From Pratylenchus scribneri (Eukaryota > Nematoda > Chromadorea > Rhabditida > Pratylenchidae), in the NCBI GenBank assembly GCA_030063045.1, contig JAQSEB010000155.1:124001-188000 (forward strand): 64,000 nt of DNA, in the 5' to 3' direction. The position numbers were made by a program, and so were the translations under genes. Under the pieces are notes generated by a model. That model saw only the letters and a program-made list of their open reading frames with translations. It was not told the origin of the DNA and did no database searches. Below, piece after piece: positions 1 to 11,428 of the stretch; position 1 is the stretch's first letter; the number at the start of each line of letters is the position of its first letter.

Positions 1-300
1 CGTGCTCCGAACCCCTAAACCCTTAGCCCCTAGATCCCATGCCGCCCCTAACCATAACCCTAATCCCTAGCCCCTAACTAACCCTAATCCGCCTTAATCC
101 CCTTATATCCTCGTATATCCCCTTATATCCGGTTTAATCCTTCGCAGTCTCCGGGCCTCTATTACACTTCTCCGACGTTCTTATGGCCTTCCGGGCCATT
201 CCGCATCCATTTCGAGGCTTAATCGCCCTTAATCCTCGTTAATCCCCATATATCCGGATATCCCGCGCACCTTCTTTTTGACTTCCGCGCACCCCTGGAA
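1..300. repeat. Degenerate CCCTAA-rich repeat at window edge
   Basis: The first ~130 bases are a run of variants of CCCTAA, CCCCTAG and CCTTATATCC. The same kind of sequence forms the core of two inverted-repeat elements at 24040-24251 and 37703-37940; for example CCCTTAGCCCCTA is shared with the former. The window therefore probably starts inside a member of that family or a related element. The canonical nematode telomere unit (TTAGGC) is not the repeat seen here, so I do not call this a telomere. At 370-465 four copies of TACGGGTTAAAA follow in a short tandem series. Confidence 0.5.
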
Positions 301-781
301 CCGTTTATGTGAGCAAGAGAGCAAAGGGGATGAGAGATAAGCATGGGGAAGAGAGCAGAGAAGAAGGGAAATCTACGGGTTAAAAGAATTGAAAGTACGG
401 GTTAAAAAAATGTTCCTATTTTTTACGGGTTAAAAAAATTGAAAGTACGGGTTAAAAAAATATATGCCTAATATAAATGCTTTTCTTCTGCCTTAAATTC
501 AAAAGAAAATTATAGTAAATTCCTTCTGGGATTGTAGTGAATGACAATTTTGATTTGGAAGTCAATTTGATGGAAAATTACAATGAAACAGAAATGTCAA
601 AGTTCGAAAATGCTATTATTGAAATAAGACTTATTATTGTTAATTAATCTGGGAAACAATTTATGATTAAAATTAATCCCAAACACTGGATTTTACAATT
701 GAAAAATGTAAACAGGTGGCCCGACCAATACTATTTACATATATATTCTTCTCCTTTATTCTAAAAAATAATATACAAAAA

Positions 782-1837
782 ATGAATGGCAACCCTCTTG
801 TTGATGCAAGAGGAATCAGAAATTCGGCTGCTGTTGAAAAAATGGAATCTACAAATAAAGAAATCACTTTGGCTCCAAAAATGCTTGATGAGATGGATAA
901 ATTCTATAACAGTTATAAAGAGAATCCTATTTTTGAATTAAATTATCGTCGTGCCTTATTGGTAAATTATCCTGAACTTTATCAATCGCATATGAATAAT
1001 TTATTGGAACATCGCACTGACTTCTATCATAAACATCTAAATCGTCTAAATTCATTGGTATTTTAATAGATTTTTAACCAAAATTAATATCAATATTCCT
1101 TCTTAAAATAATCAATTGAGAAAAGAAAAGTTTAAAAATTTATAATTTTTATTTTAGGTAGACATTCGTGAATCTGTTGGTGTTTATGGAACTGAAGATG
1201 GAATAATGCAAGGGATGGATAATACAAATACAAAGGCAGGCAATGACGGAGAAGACAATGTAAAATTACTTGAACATGGTAATTCTTTACAGGGCTATAA
1301 TTGGCATAAATGTATAAAACTTTCCTTCCTTTACCCATTTTTTTTTGCTTACAACAGGTCCATCGGAGACTATTCTAATTCTTTGGGTGTTATGGTATTC
1401 ATTTAATAAATATAAATTGTTGAGTCTATTAAAAAAAACTGGTGAAAATATGAATAAGGATAATTGGTTCGAGAAAGTTTTTGATATCGGAACGTGATGT
1501 TACAAATAATTGATAAGATAACAAAAGGAAAATGTAAATGTTATTTTTGGCAGACATTTTTGGATAAATTCTAATTCCCCCTTTTTTAATCTTTTTTTTT
1601 ATTTTTAGCGCACCCATTTTGAATTTTTAATTAGTACAATAATTTCACTTTTGTTTTTTTTAAAAATTCTTTGTAAATTTCTAATTTTTAAAGATGCGGA
1701 ATTGATTGGACATGGTTATTCTTTAAACAAAGATATAATAAAAATACAAAATTTTATCAGAGGCAGAATTGATCGGGCGTGGTTTTATATATGAATTCAG
1801 TGAGGAAGAGGATGAATTTGTGCTCGTTTGCCCGTAA
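782..1837 (+). CDS. Hypothetical protein, multi-exon, unrecognised
   Basis: A weak gene model. Exon 782-1057 is open for 92 codons from an ATG, has no signal peptide, is rich in charged and aromatic residues (FYNSYKENP, NYPELYQSHM) and ends at a GT in phase 0. Exon 1158-1278 follows a TTTTAG acceptor (VDIRESVGVYGTEDG...) and ends in phase 1. Later exons are uncertain: 1694 onward can be read as DAELIGHGYSL, and a last piece after TTATCAG reads AELIGRGF... to a stop at 1835-1837. The motif (E)LIGHG/LLEHG occurs three times, which suggests a small internal duplication. I recognise no family. The exon-like character of the first two segments is the main support. Confidence 0.35.
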
Positions 1838-2090
1838 ATATTTATTTTATTATTAACATCATTTATAACATTTTAAATTAAGAACGCACAAAACATCGCC
1901 TAATAAAAATTTAATTTGTCCGAAATGTGAGAAGTGAGAATGACGTTCTTATAATTACATTTGAGCGCATAATTTTTAATAATCGTATAAAGTTTTTTTA
2001 ATTGTTAATTTTTAATTAATAATAATTAAGTTATTTTTATTTAATTTTTAATATATTAAAAAATAAAATGTTTTTGGATATTTTACTCTT

Positions 2091-5000
2091 CTATTGTTCT
2101 TTCATTTTTGTACTGGAATTCATCAATGCCATTGTCAATCTTGCAATTTTCATAATGATCCATCCCACAATAAGGAATATGGCCAATAAAATTGTGAATG
2201 TGAAAAGAATGGAATCCAATGAATAATAGATGAACCATCCCATTTCAGTGGGCAAATTCAATTCATTCAAATCAGGAAAATTGGCTGCAAATTCCACCCA
2301 ACGGACCAAATTATCCCTAGCCGAAAATGGAGTTAATGCCAATTTTCGTTGAATTAATTGGGCATTTTGACGATATTTTGGGTTTTGGAGAATCTGAAGA
2401 AATAAATTTAATATTCAGAAATTAATTTCATTTTTTAACCCATAGAATTTTAAAATTTTCTCTAAAATTAAAGAAATTTAATTTTTATTTACCTAATTGT
2501 TGCTTTAAATAATTAAAAATTAAAATATTCAAGATTAAAAAAAATTATAAGGATCCTTTGGACTTGAAAAATCGCTCTGTGAAATAATAATGGGAATTTA
2601 CTTTTTTTTTTAATTTTTGTTAAAATTAATTTGGCAAATTATTTTTTATCATTTGAAAACTCAAAAATAATTTTTTAAATGTAAAAAATATTTTTATTAA
2701 TTTTTTTAAAACCCATAAAATTTATTAGAATTAATGAATTTAATAATTCACTAGAAAAAAGAGGAATTAATTCAATGAAGTGCATCCCAATGCATAAAAT
2801 AAATTATAAAAAAAACCTTAAAAATATTATTATAAAATTTGTATTCAGTGGGAACTGGGAATCTAATAATATTTAAAAATATTTTTAATTTTGTAAAATT
2901 TGACTAAAATATTATTTTTTCATTAAAAAATCAAAATGAAATACTCTTTTAATTTAAACATAAAAAATTATTTTTTATAAATTATTTTAAAACCAATAAA
3001 TTTTGCATTGATGATTTTAAAAATTTGTAGAAAGAAGAATAACTAATTTAATTAAATTCATTGAATCTTCTTCTGCATAATAAATTTTTAAAAATAAAAA
3101 AATTCTTAAATATATAGTAAAATATTAAAAAACAGGTAATCCTTCGGAATTGCGGTCCCAAAAAAATTTTTTTTTGATTTTTCAGAAATTGGTTTCTGGG
3201 GGTTTTCTGGGCCGTAGAACACGAATCTGACATTCATTTTCTCATATCTTACAATCTTGATAAGATAATGCCGACTTTTGTCAAGAAAATGTCAAAGTCA
3301 GATCAAGGCCAATTTTCAAAATATTTTTAATATAGGCATATTATAGCCAGGGCTGTGCAGGTGCCGGGTTAGAGCCGGCACGGCATGGCACGTGCCGACC
3401 TCCAACCGGCACGGCACGGCACGTGCCGGCACGGTGCCGGTACATAATTTTTTCGGTAAAATTTTTTTATCATTAAGTAAAAAAATGCGTATGTTAATTC
3501 AAAAAGTAAAATTCGATCGAATTTACAATTATAGAGAATTAATTTTTTTCAGAAAAAAGAGCCATTGTTTGTTTTAGCACCAAAATATTCTTTTTTCAGA
3601 AATAAAACTTAATAAATTTGAGAAAAAATTTGCAAAGAGAATGTGGTTGATGGAGTCGAGAAAACTTTTAGTATAAATTTTATTAACTAGGAATATTTTG
3701 GTAATATACGAACTTAAAAATTGAAAATATTCATATCTTTTTCCTCAATTAATTTTCATTTTTCAATAATGACTTCTCCTTTAAATTATTTTTTAAGAAA
3801 GTGCCGACACCGTGCCGGCTTAGAGCTGGCACGGCACGGCACCGTTCTGACCGTGCCGACTTTAGGCCGGCACGACACGGCACGGCACGTGCCGTGCCGT
3901 GCCGGCACGTGCCGGTGCCGGCACCTGCACAGCCCTGAATAGCTCAATCGAAGCGGCTCATCGAACTGAATCTAATGGTACTATTTTTATTTCATAATAT
4001 TGCGATTTGCTCAAGTTAGAGGTCTAAATAGCTTACCAAGATAAATTTTTCTTTTGGTCATAATTTGCCTATATGTCATTATTACATAATAAAAATGGTA
4101 CCATTAGATTCAGCTCGACGAGCCGCGTCGATTGTGATATAATATGCCTATATTGAAATTATTTTGTAAATTGGCCTTGGTCCACCCTTGACATTTTCTT
4201 GATAAAAGTTGACATCATCTTACCATGATGGTAAGATATGACAAAATTGATATCAGATTCGTGATCAGCACCCTAAATTACCCTAAAATCGAATTTTTGA
4301 AAAATTTTAAAAAATGAAAATTTTTGGGACCGCAATTCCGAAGGATTACCAAAAAACAAAAAAATACTCTTTTAAATATTATTTTTATTTTTTTTTAAAC
4401 CCATAAAATTTTTTACATTAATAATTTTAAAAATTCCATAGAAAAATGATGAATAAATTCGAATAAATGCGTGAAATTTTCTGCATAAAATAAATTTTAA
4501 AAATTAAAAAAAAATTAAATATTATTATAAAATATTAAATATTTAAAATTATTAATTTTTGTTAAAATTAAATTGGCAAAAAAAATTTTTTATTAAAAAA
4601 AATAAAAATATTGTTCTTTTAAAAATAAAAAATTATTTTTATTAATTTTTTAGACCCATAAAATTTATTTGCATTAATGAATTTAATAATTTACTAAAAA
4701 AGAGGAATTAATTCGAATAAATAGCAATATTCTGCTGCATAAAATATTTTAAAAATAAAAAATTCTTAAATATTATTATAAAATGTATATTAGTTGATAT
4801 AAAAGCTTTTTTAAATTTTAACCTCTTTCAATGCATTTGTCATAATTTCCTCTGCATTTTGTCCATTCAGCTCCTTTACATCCAAATATATTCCCATCCC
4901 TCTTTGTTTGGCCACCAGCGCATTGTAAAATTGGTCCGCAAAAAGGGGGACTCCCAAAATGGGAACACCCGATTCGGCTGCCTCACTGACACTATTCCAT

Positions 5001-7252
5001 CCGCAATGCGTGATAAATGCCTTCAATTTTGGATGGGCAAGAATGGCCGATTGTTGGACCCAATCGAAGGTGTGCACATTTGGGAGGGAGGCTAGCAGTT
5101 TGGAATCACTCTGCCGGGAGCCATTGTCCAATTTCCATATGAATTGATGGGAAGGGAAGTGGCCAAATGCTCGCAGGAGGGAATGCCTCATTTGGACACT
5201 CATTCGATTACTTTCGGCCAAAGAGCCAAAGGAAATGAGAATGGCACCTTCCGATGCCGAATCCAAAATTTGTTGCATTTTCTGAAATGTTTTGGGGATA
5301 TTTTTAAAAGAGTAAGCCCAATAGGAACAGGCCAACCATTTATAATAATAACTCATCAACAATGACTTTAACCAATTTTGATGATTTTAATATCAAATTA
5401 CAGAAAAGATTATTGGCTAATTAGTAATATTCATTTTATTTAAATTGGCAGAGAATTAATGGAGTTATGCCCAAAAATCCCATTGAAAATTTGGCTAATT
5501 CTTTATAATGGTCATTTTAAATTGTTTTTTGGGCATAGCTCCCATATATTCTTAACCATTTTAATTAATTAAGATTAATATTATTAAATATTCAAGAAAC
5601 AGCACTTTAATCTATTTTGTATTAAAATAATTAAAGTTGGTTCAGTCTTTGTTGAATTATCATTAACGGCGCTAAGTTGGACTGTTCTATTTTTTAAATT
5701 ATTATTATTATATATTCCTTATTCACTTTATCCAATGTTGATTTCTTTTGCCGAGATGAAACCAATCCACCAATATGGACAATTTTTTTGGAAATTGGCC
5801 TTGGCATTTCTAAGAATGGATTTGAATTGACGAAATAAAGTGAAACATTTCGCACAATTTCCTCCAAGTCTGGGAATTCTGGTCCGAATATTTCTTTTAA
5901 CATTGGTTCCTTTAAAAGAACCAATTAAGATTAATTTATTTTTAGATTACCTGGGTTTGTCGACTCATTCGGTTGATCACTGTCCATTCATAAAAATCGG
6001 CATAAAAATTGAGCAATCGACCAAAAAATCCGGAATACGGACCATCTTGAGTGGATGGAAAATGTGTTGGAACAAAACTGCTGAATGTGGGAATGCCAAA
6101 ATGCCGTGCCGCCATTTGATAGAGGGGAATGGCGGTGGATGCCAGCTTTGTTCGGACACCAATTCGATAGAAAATTGCAAAGGGACAGATGTCATAGAGT
6201 TCAGAAATGCCAACGTCGAAATGTTCGGCATACAGGGTATCAAGTAATTCTCGATTCAATGCAACTTCTGGCAATAAATTATTCCATTAAATCAGAAATA
6301 TTTATCCAAAAAATTGTGATTTGAGGATTTTCCTCATACTCGTAATACCTAACAATTTCTTATTTTGTACAATCTATTTCTTACTTATTTCCTATTTTTT
6401 CTTCGGACTTTGTATTTTGATAGACCATTTTTCCCCTCTATTCGTATTTTATAGTACGAATTCGAGTACAAATTTTTGTACGAACTACGAAGTAACAGCA
6501 CTATTCGTAACGACATTATTATAATTTCTCTGCTCTGAAAGGATAAATTGTAAAATTAATTTTAATCAAAATAATTTATTTTATTTTTATATAAATAATA
6601 AATTTTTCATTTTTCATTTATTGTTATAAATTTTTACACTCTATTCATTAAAATCTATTATTAAAATTTAAATTTTAATAAATTATGTTTATGGGTTATA
6701 TTTATATCTTATATGGCCTTTTCCCAGTTTCCCCTATTATTTTATGTATATTCTACCTTTACAATATCGGTCCAAAAATGGTAAAAATACATGCCATGGA
6801 TGCTTCATTGAACTCAAAATCGGCCTTTCGCCCGAGAATGAGTCAGTAATCAAAGGTGCTTTTTGGGTATCGAATTCGATGGATTTATCCTCGGATGGTC
6901 GAGGATATGCCAAATGAATTTTGTGCACTCCATTTGTTTCATTACGAATTGCCATTAATTCATTGCTGATGAATTTGAGGAAATGCTAAAATTTTGAATA
7001 AATTATCTATGAATTTATTTATTTATTAGATAAGAAAAATGAATTCCAATTCCAAACCACTTCATGTCCGGCTTCTTGTAATGTATCGGCAATTTTGCCC
7101 AAAAATTGTGTATGACTCCAACTGATGCCCGGGGAATATACCAAAATTTTGAGCCGATTCTTTGGCAATGAACATTCCAATGGCAAGAAAATAGCAAAAA
7201 TTAGGAATAAAATTGAAAGAAAATTGTGTAAAAATTCTCGACGGAAAGACAT
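2091..7252 (-). CDS. UDP-glucuronosyltransferase (UGT), ER membrane, six exons
   Basis: Transfers a sugar from a UDP-sugar to small lipophilic molecules in the ER lumen; in nematodes these enzymes are linked to detoxification. Exons (minus strand): 7252-7058, 6985-6757, 6267-5951, 5909-5727, 5281-4823, 2393-2091. All phases join and give 561 aa, close to the usual ~530. Residues 1-27 form a hydrophobic signal peptide. SWSHTQFLGKIADTL carries the family's likely catalytic His (residue 47). The UDP-binding signature begins at about residue 398 (THCGWNSVSEAAESGVP...) and continues to ADQFYNA. A hydrophobic segment at ~522-542 precedes a short basic tail, as expected for a type I membrane UGT. 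The start is the only ATG before the signal peptide. The last intron (2394-4822) holds nested palindromic transposons. No catalytic defect is visible. The exact UGT subfamily and substrate cannot be told. Confidence 0.93.
3135..4351. mobile_element. Palindromic MITE-like element (family B), interrupted
   Basis: The ends are inverted copies: GGTAATCCTTCGGAATTGCG at 3135 and its reverse complement ending at 4351. The arms continue inward with matching sequence (ACGAATCTGACAT..., CATATCTTAC...). No transposase ORF is visible, so it is a non-autonomous element sitting in the last UGT intron. Related sequence with the same internal parts (GATAATGCCGACTTTT, ATAGCTCAATC) is at 58283-58776. A second element (3348-3937) has inserted into its middle. 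Confidence 0.75.
3348..3937. mobile_element. Nested GC-rich MITE with CAGGGCTGTGCAGG ends
   Basis: Terminal inverted repeats CAGGGCTGTGCAGGTGCCGG (left) and its exact complement (right, ending at 3937). Both ends carry long runs of GGCAC/GTGCC, forming CACGTG-containing palindromes; the middle is AT-rich. CAGGG termini are typical of hAT-like non-autonomous elements. It splits the family B element: the sequence ATAGC lies next to both ends, matching the uninterrupted ATAGCTCAATC seen in the related element at 58440. No transposase is encoded. Confidence 0.75.
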
Positions 7253-8715
7253 TTTTAAAAATTTATCTTTTAATAATAATTTTTTTTATTTATTATCGAT
7301 ATAAAAACAATATGAATTTAAAGGGTTGCTGATAATGAATGTTTATATAGTTTATAGGCCAATTAAATTTAATGATTGAAAAATGTGTTTTCAAAAGATA
7401 AAGTAAGTATTAAGTAACAAGTAAAGTCACAAAAAATGATATATGATAAAGAAAAATATTGAATAATTGTTGATTTTGTGATATTTTTGTGTACTAATTT
7501 TGCCCCTTTTTCGATTAAATTTTGATGGAAAGGAAAATTAATGTGTCCAGACTCGAGACTGTTCAAATAAAAAAGTTAAAATAAATAATTCAGAGTGCAA
7601 AAATTTTTGAATCAATACAACAAATAATTACTAGAATGACATTTTAATTATTATTATTTTTTGTTTTTCATTCCATTTAGGTTGCCATAGTACCAGAATT
7701 TACGGGAAGATTTTTTGACAGATTTTCAAATTTTTACTTAAAAAGGCAAATTTTGAATATGAGGAAATTTTAAAACTTTTATATGATTATTTCACCATAC
7801 GAATTGCTCAAACAAGTCAAGCTTCAAGATAAATAGAAATAGGAAGTGTAAAAATAAAAATTTTAAAATCATTTATTATAATTTTTAAGTATGCTAGATT
7901 ATTTCCCGTAATTTTGGAAAATTTTTGCCCAAATTATGCAAAATTTTTAGAATCCAAAAATAAGAATTTTGGATTTTTTTGGTAAGCCTGTTCCATCCAA
8001 ATATATATTTGACAATTATATTAACACTATTTCCTCCCTTGTTGTATATTTTACAAATTTTCAGCCTACAATTATCGCAAAGAAAAGAAGGGACCGTATC
8101 AAATGAACCACAAAGATAAAAATGGAGGCTGAAGTCAGAAAAGCATGGAAGAAGCATAGAAGGAAAGGGGAGCGCGGGGAATTCCCCCCAAGGGAATCAA
8201 CAAGAATGTAAGAAAAAGGGGAAAGGGAAAAGTTGCTGGGAAGTGGCCAAGGGCAATTGGTGGCAAAAAAGGATATGGCCGAATGAAGAATATTGCAGAG
8301 GATTTTTTACACATTTTGCCACCATCCGTTTGCCAATATTACTCAAAAATGCCTTTTCCCATATTATTCTCAATTTTTCATAGTACAATGAGGAAGTAGA
8401 GTAAATCATTGAGTGTGGGCCAGAATATGTTTTTGGGAATGGATTGGACCAAAACAACTTCCTTTTTATACATTTTTCTCTTGTAAATAAGGAAAAAATA
8501 TAGTATAAAGTACATATTTTTAAGCGAATAAAAATTTTTGCTTAAATTTACAGAAAAAATTAAATATGTACAAAATAAAATTTAAGTTTAATTAACCATT
8601 AATTAAACCTTGAATAAATGAGTAAATTAAATTAATTTTTAATTAGTAAATATTGGCATATTTTTATTTATTTTTATGTATCCAATAATTTTATTCCATT
8701 CCAATAAATTTTGTG
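7253..8715. other. Intergenic, no supported gene
   Basis: AT-rich sequence upstream of the UGT start. A purine-rich stretch around 8090-8260 keeps minus-strand frames open, but with pyrimidine-biased composition and no splice-supported exon or family resemblance. The UGT promoter should lie just downstream of 7252, but no specific motif can be named. Confidence 0.5.
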
Positions 8716-10136
8716 TTTTTAGTCCTCCAAACATTTGTGTTTTTACTCTTCCAAATATATATATTTTTAGTCCCCCAAACATTTGTTTTTATTCCCCCAA
8801 ACATTTGTTTTTATTCCTCCAAACATTTGTTTTTATTCCTCCAAACATTTGTTTTTATTCCCCCAAACATTTGTTTTTATTCCTCCAAACATTTGTTTTT
8901 ATTCCTCCAAACATTTGTTTTTCTTTCTACAAACATTTGTTTTTATTCCCCCAAATATTTGTTTTTATTCCTCCAAACATTTGTTTTTATTCCTCCAAAC
9001 ATTTGTTTTTATTACTACAAACATTTGTTTTTATTTCTCCAAACATTTGTTTTTATTCCTCCAAACATTTGTTTTTATTCCTCCAAACATTTGTGTTTTT
9101 AGTCCTCCAAACATTTTATGTTTTTGTTTCTCCAAACATTTGTTTTTATTCCCCCAAACATTTGTTTTTATTCCTCCAAACATTTGTTTTTATTCTCCCA
9201 AACATTTGTTTTTATTCCTACAAACATTTGTTTTTATTTCTCCAAACATTTGTTTTATTCCTCCAAACATTTGTTTTATTCCTCCAAACATTTTATGTTT
9301 TTGTTTCTCCAAACATTTTATGTTTTTGTTTCTCCAAATATTTTATGTTTTTGTTTCTCCAAACATTTTATGTTTTTGTTTCTCCAAACATTTTATGTTT
9401 TTGTTTCTCCAAACATTTTATGTTTTTGTTTCTCCAAACATTTTATGTTTTTGTTTCTCCAAATATTTTATGTTTTTGTTTCTCCAAACATTTTATGTTT
9501 TTGTTTCTCCAAATATTTTATGTTTTTGTTTCTCCAAACATTTTATGTTTTTGTTTCTCCAAACATTTTATGTTTTTGTTTCTCCAAACATTTTATGTTT
9601 TTGTTTCTCCAAACATTTTATGTTTTTGTTTCTCCAAATATTTTATGTTTTTGTTTCTCCAAACATTTTATGTTTTTGTTTCTCCAAACATTTTATGTTT
9701 TTGTTTCTCCAAACATTTTATGTTTTTGTTTCTCCAAATATTTTATGTTTTTGTTTCTCCAAACATTTTATGTTTTTGTTTCTCCAAATATTTTATGTTT
9801 TTGTTTCTCCAAACATTTGTTTTTAGTCCTCCAAACATTTGTGTTTTTAGTCGTCCAAAACATTTCTGTTTTTAGTCTTCCAAACATTTTGTGTTTCTAG
9901 TCTTCCAAACATTTTGTGTTTTTAGTCTTCCAAACATTTGTTTTTAGTCCTCCAAATATTTGTGTTTTTAGTCCTCCAAACATTTGTGTTTTTAGTCCTC
10001 CAAACATTTTGTGTTTTTAGTCTTCCAAACATTTTGTGTTTTTAGTCCTCCAAACATTTGTTTTTAGTCCTCCAAATATTTGTGTTTTTAGTCCTCCAAA
10101 CATTTGGGTTTTAAGTCTTCCAAACATTTGTTTTTG
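8716..10136 (+). repeat. Minisatellite, 22- to 25-bp units
   Basis: Tandem repeat with three successive unit types that share CTCCAAACATTT: about 8780-9290 a 22-bp unit (TTTTTATTCCTCCAAACATT...), about 9290-9810 a 25-bp unit (TTTTTGTTTCTCCAAACATT + TTATG), and about 9810-10136 a 23-25-bp unit starting TTTTTAGTC. The 22 and 25 bp lengths leave a remainder of 1 on division by 3 and the + strand lacks stops, so all three + frames are open for 250-400 codons and read the same peptide in rotation (e.g. VFVSPNILCF). These are not regarded as genes. Confidence 0.95.
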
Positions 10137-11428
10137 TTCCAAACATTTTGCTTGTTTATCCAATCATATACATATTTGTTTTAAATAGTTTGATCTAAAT
10201 GTTCTTTCACATTATTGAATTTGCTTTATTTATTAAATCCATTACGCTAAATAAATTTAGCCTATATAAATCAATCATTATCCCTTATTTTTGATTCTTT
10301 GGAATAAATTTATTTAAATATTTTCTGCATTTTTTTTGCACTTTTAGCATGGATTCCGCGTAATAGAAAATATTTTTCTCATTTTCTATCAAATTTCATT
10401 CTTGCGAAAGTTCCAAATTCAAGTATAATCTTTTGGAATATTTTTCGATGTTGCCAATTAACTTTGTAGGAATGCGGAATATCCCTTCCCCACATGTTTT
10501 TCTCTCAATTTTTATGTTTTTCACTCCATCCAAAATGTCGCATCATTTATCCCTTTGGCGAGAACTAGAAATGGATTTTATGAGCATTGTTGAAGTCGAA
10601 ATGGAGCAGCCAAGGACATTTTGAGGATGCCGTTACATAGTTTGGGCCAAAGCCAAAAATCCAACCAAAAATGGGGACAGCTAACATTCCAAAATCCTTC
10701 CCCCTTTTTTGCTTTAACAAATTCCCGTATTCCATTGCACATCCTTTTTTATCTTTTTATTTAGAAGAAGAGATTATAGGGGGAATTTTACTGCCAGCTT
10801 CAGGCTATCTCCTTTTATGCTTTTCCCTTTTTTATCCTATATCCTTCTTTTTTGAATATTTTTTGCAATGCAAAATATTATGGGGCATTTAATTAAGTGG
10901 AAATAAAACAAATAAACATGGAATCAATTACTTCAAAAATAATAGCAAATTTATTTGGAATTTATTTAAATTTTTAATTTTCACTTTTCCAAAAAATTAC
11001 AAATTTCTTCATCTTAAAAACCGAAATATTTTTAAATTTTTAATAATATTTTTCATATAAAAAAAATTTGTTCTCAATTTCGTTTTTTTAGCCAAAATTA
11101 TCTTCTATTTCCAATACCCATTTTCACTTCTTTTAAAAAATAGCAAATTCCTTTATATTTGCAAATTTTTATGTCAATCAAAACAAACTTGTTCAATTTT
11201 GTTAAAAAATTATGCCAAATTCGAAATAAAAGAAATTAAAGAAGTGTTGTTCACACTTGAGAACATCTTAATAATAATAAATTTGTCCCAAATAAATCCA
11301 AATTCACATAATAAAAAGGTGGCACCATCCTCTCCAAATGTGCCATTGTTTTTTTATGGCATATTTAAAGGCGGCAAAATGTTCCAAAAACAATTCATTT
11401 TATTCCGAATATTTCATTCAAAAAAATA
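10137..11428. other. Presumed upstream region of the TWK channel gene
   Basis: No exon could be supported. The short ORFs here begin or end without splice signals and have no recognisable domain. The stretch lies between the minisatellite and the first probable TWK exon, so it probably contains that gene's promoter. Confidence 0.4.

Noticed and set aside
1..130. Telomere at the start of the window
   Set aside because: The CCCTAA-like repeat is degenerate, is not the nematode TTAGGC type, and recurs internally within MITEs.
8676..9900. Overlapping + ORFs of 399, 347 and 260 codons
   Set aside because: They are the three frames of a stop-free minisatellite with unit lengths of 3n+1, and read the same peptide in rotation.
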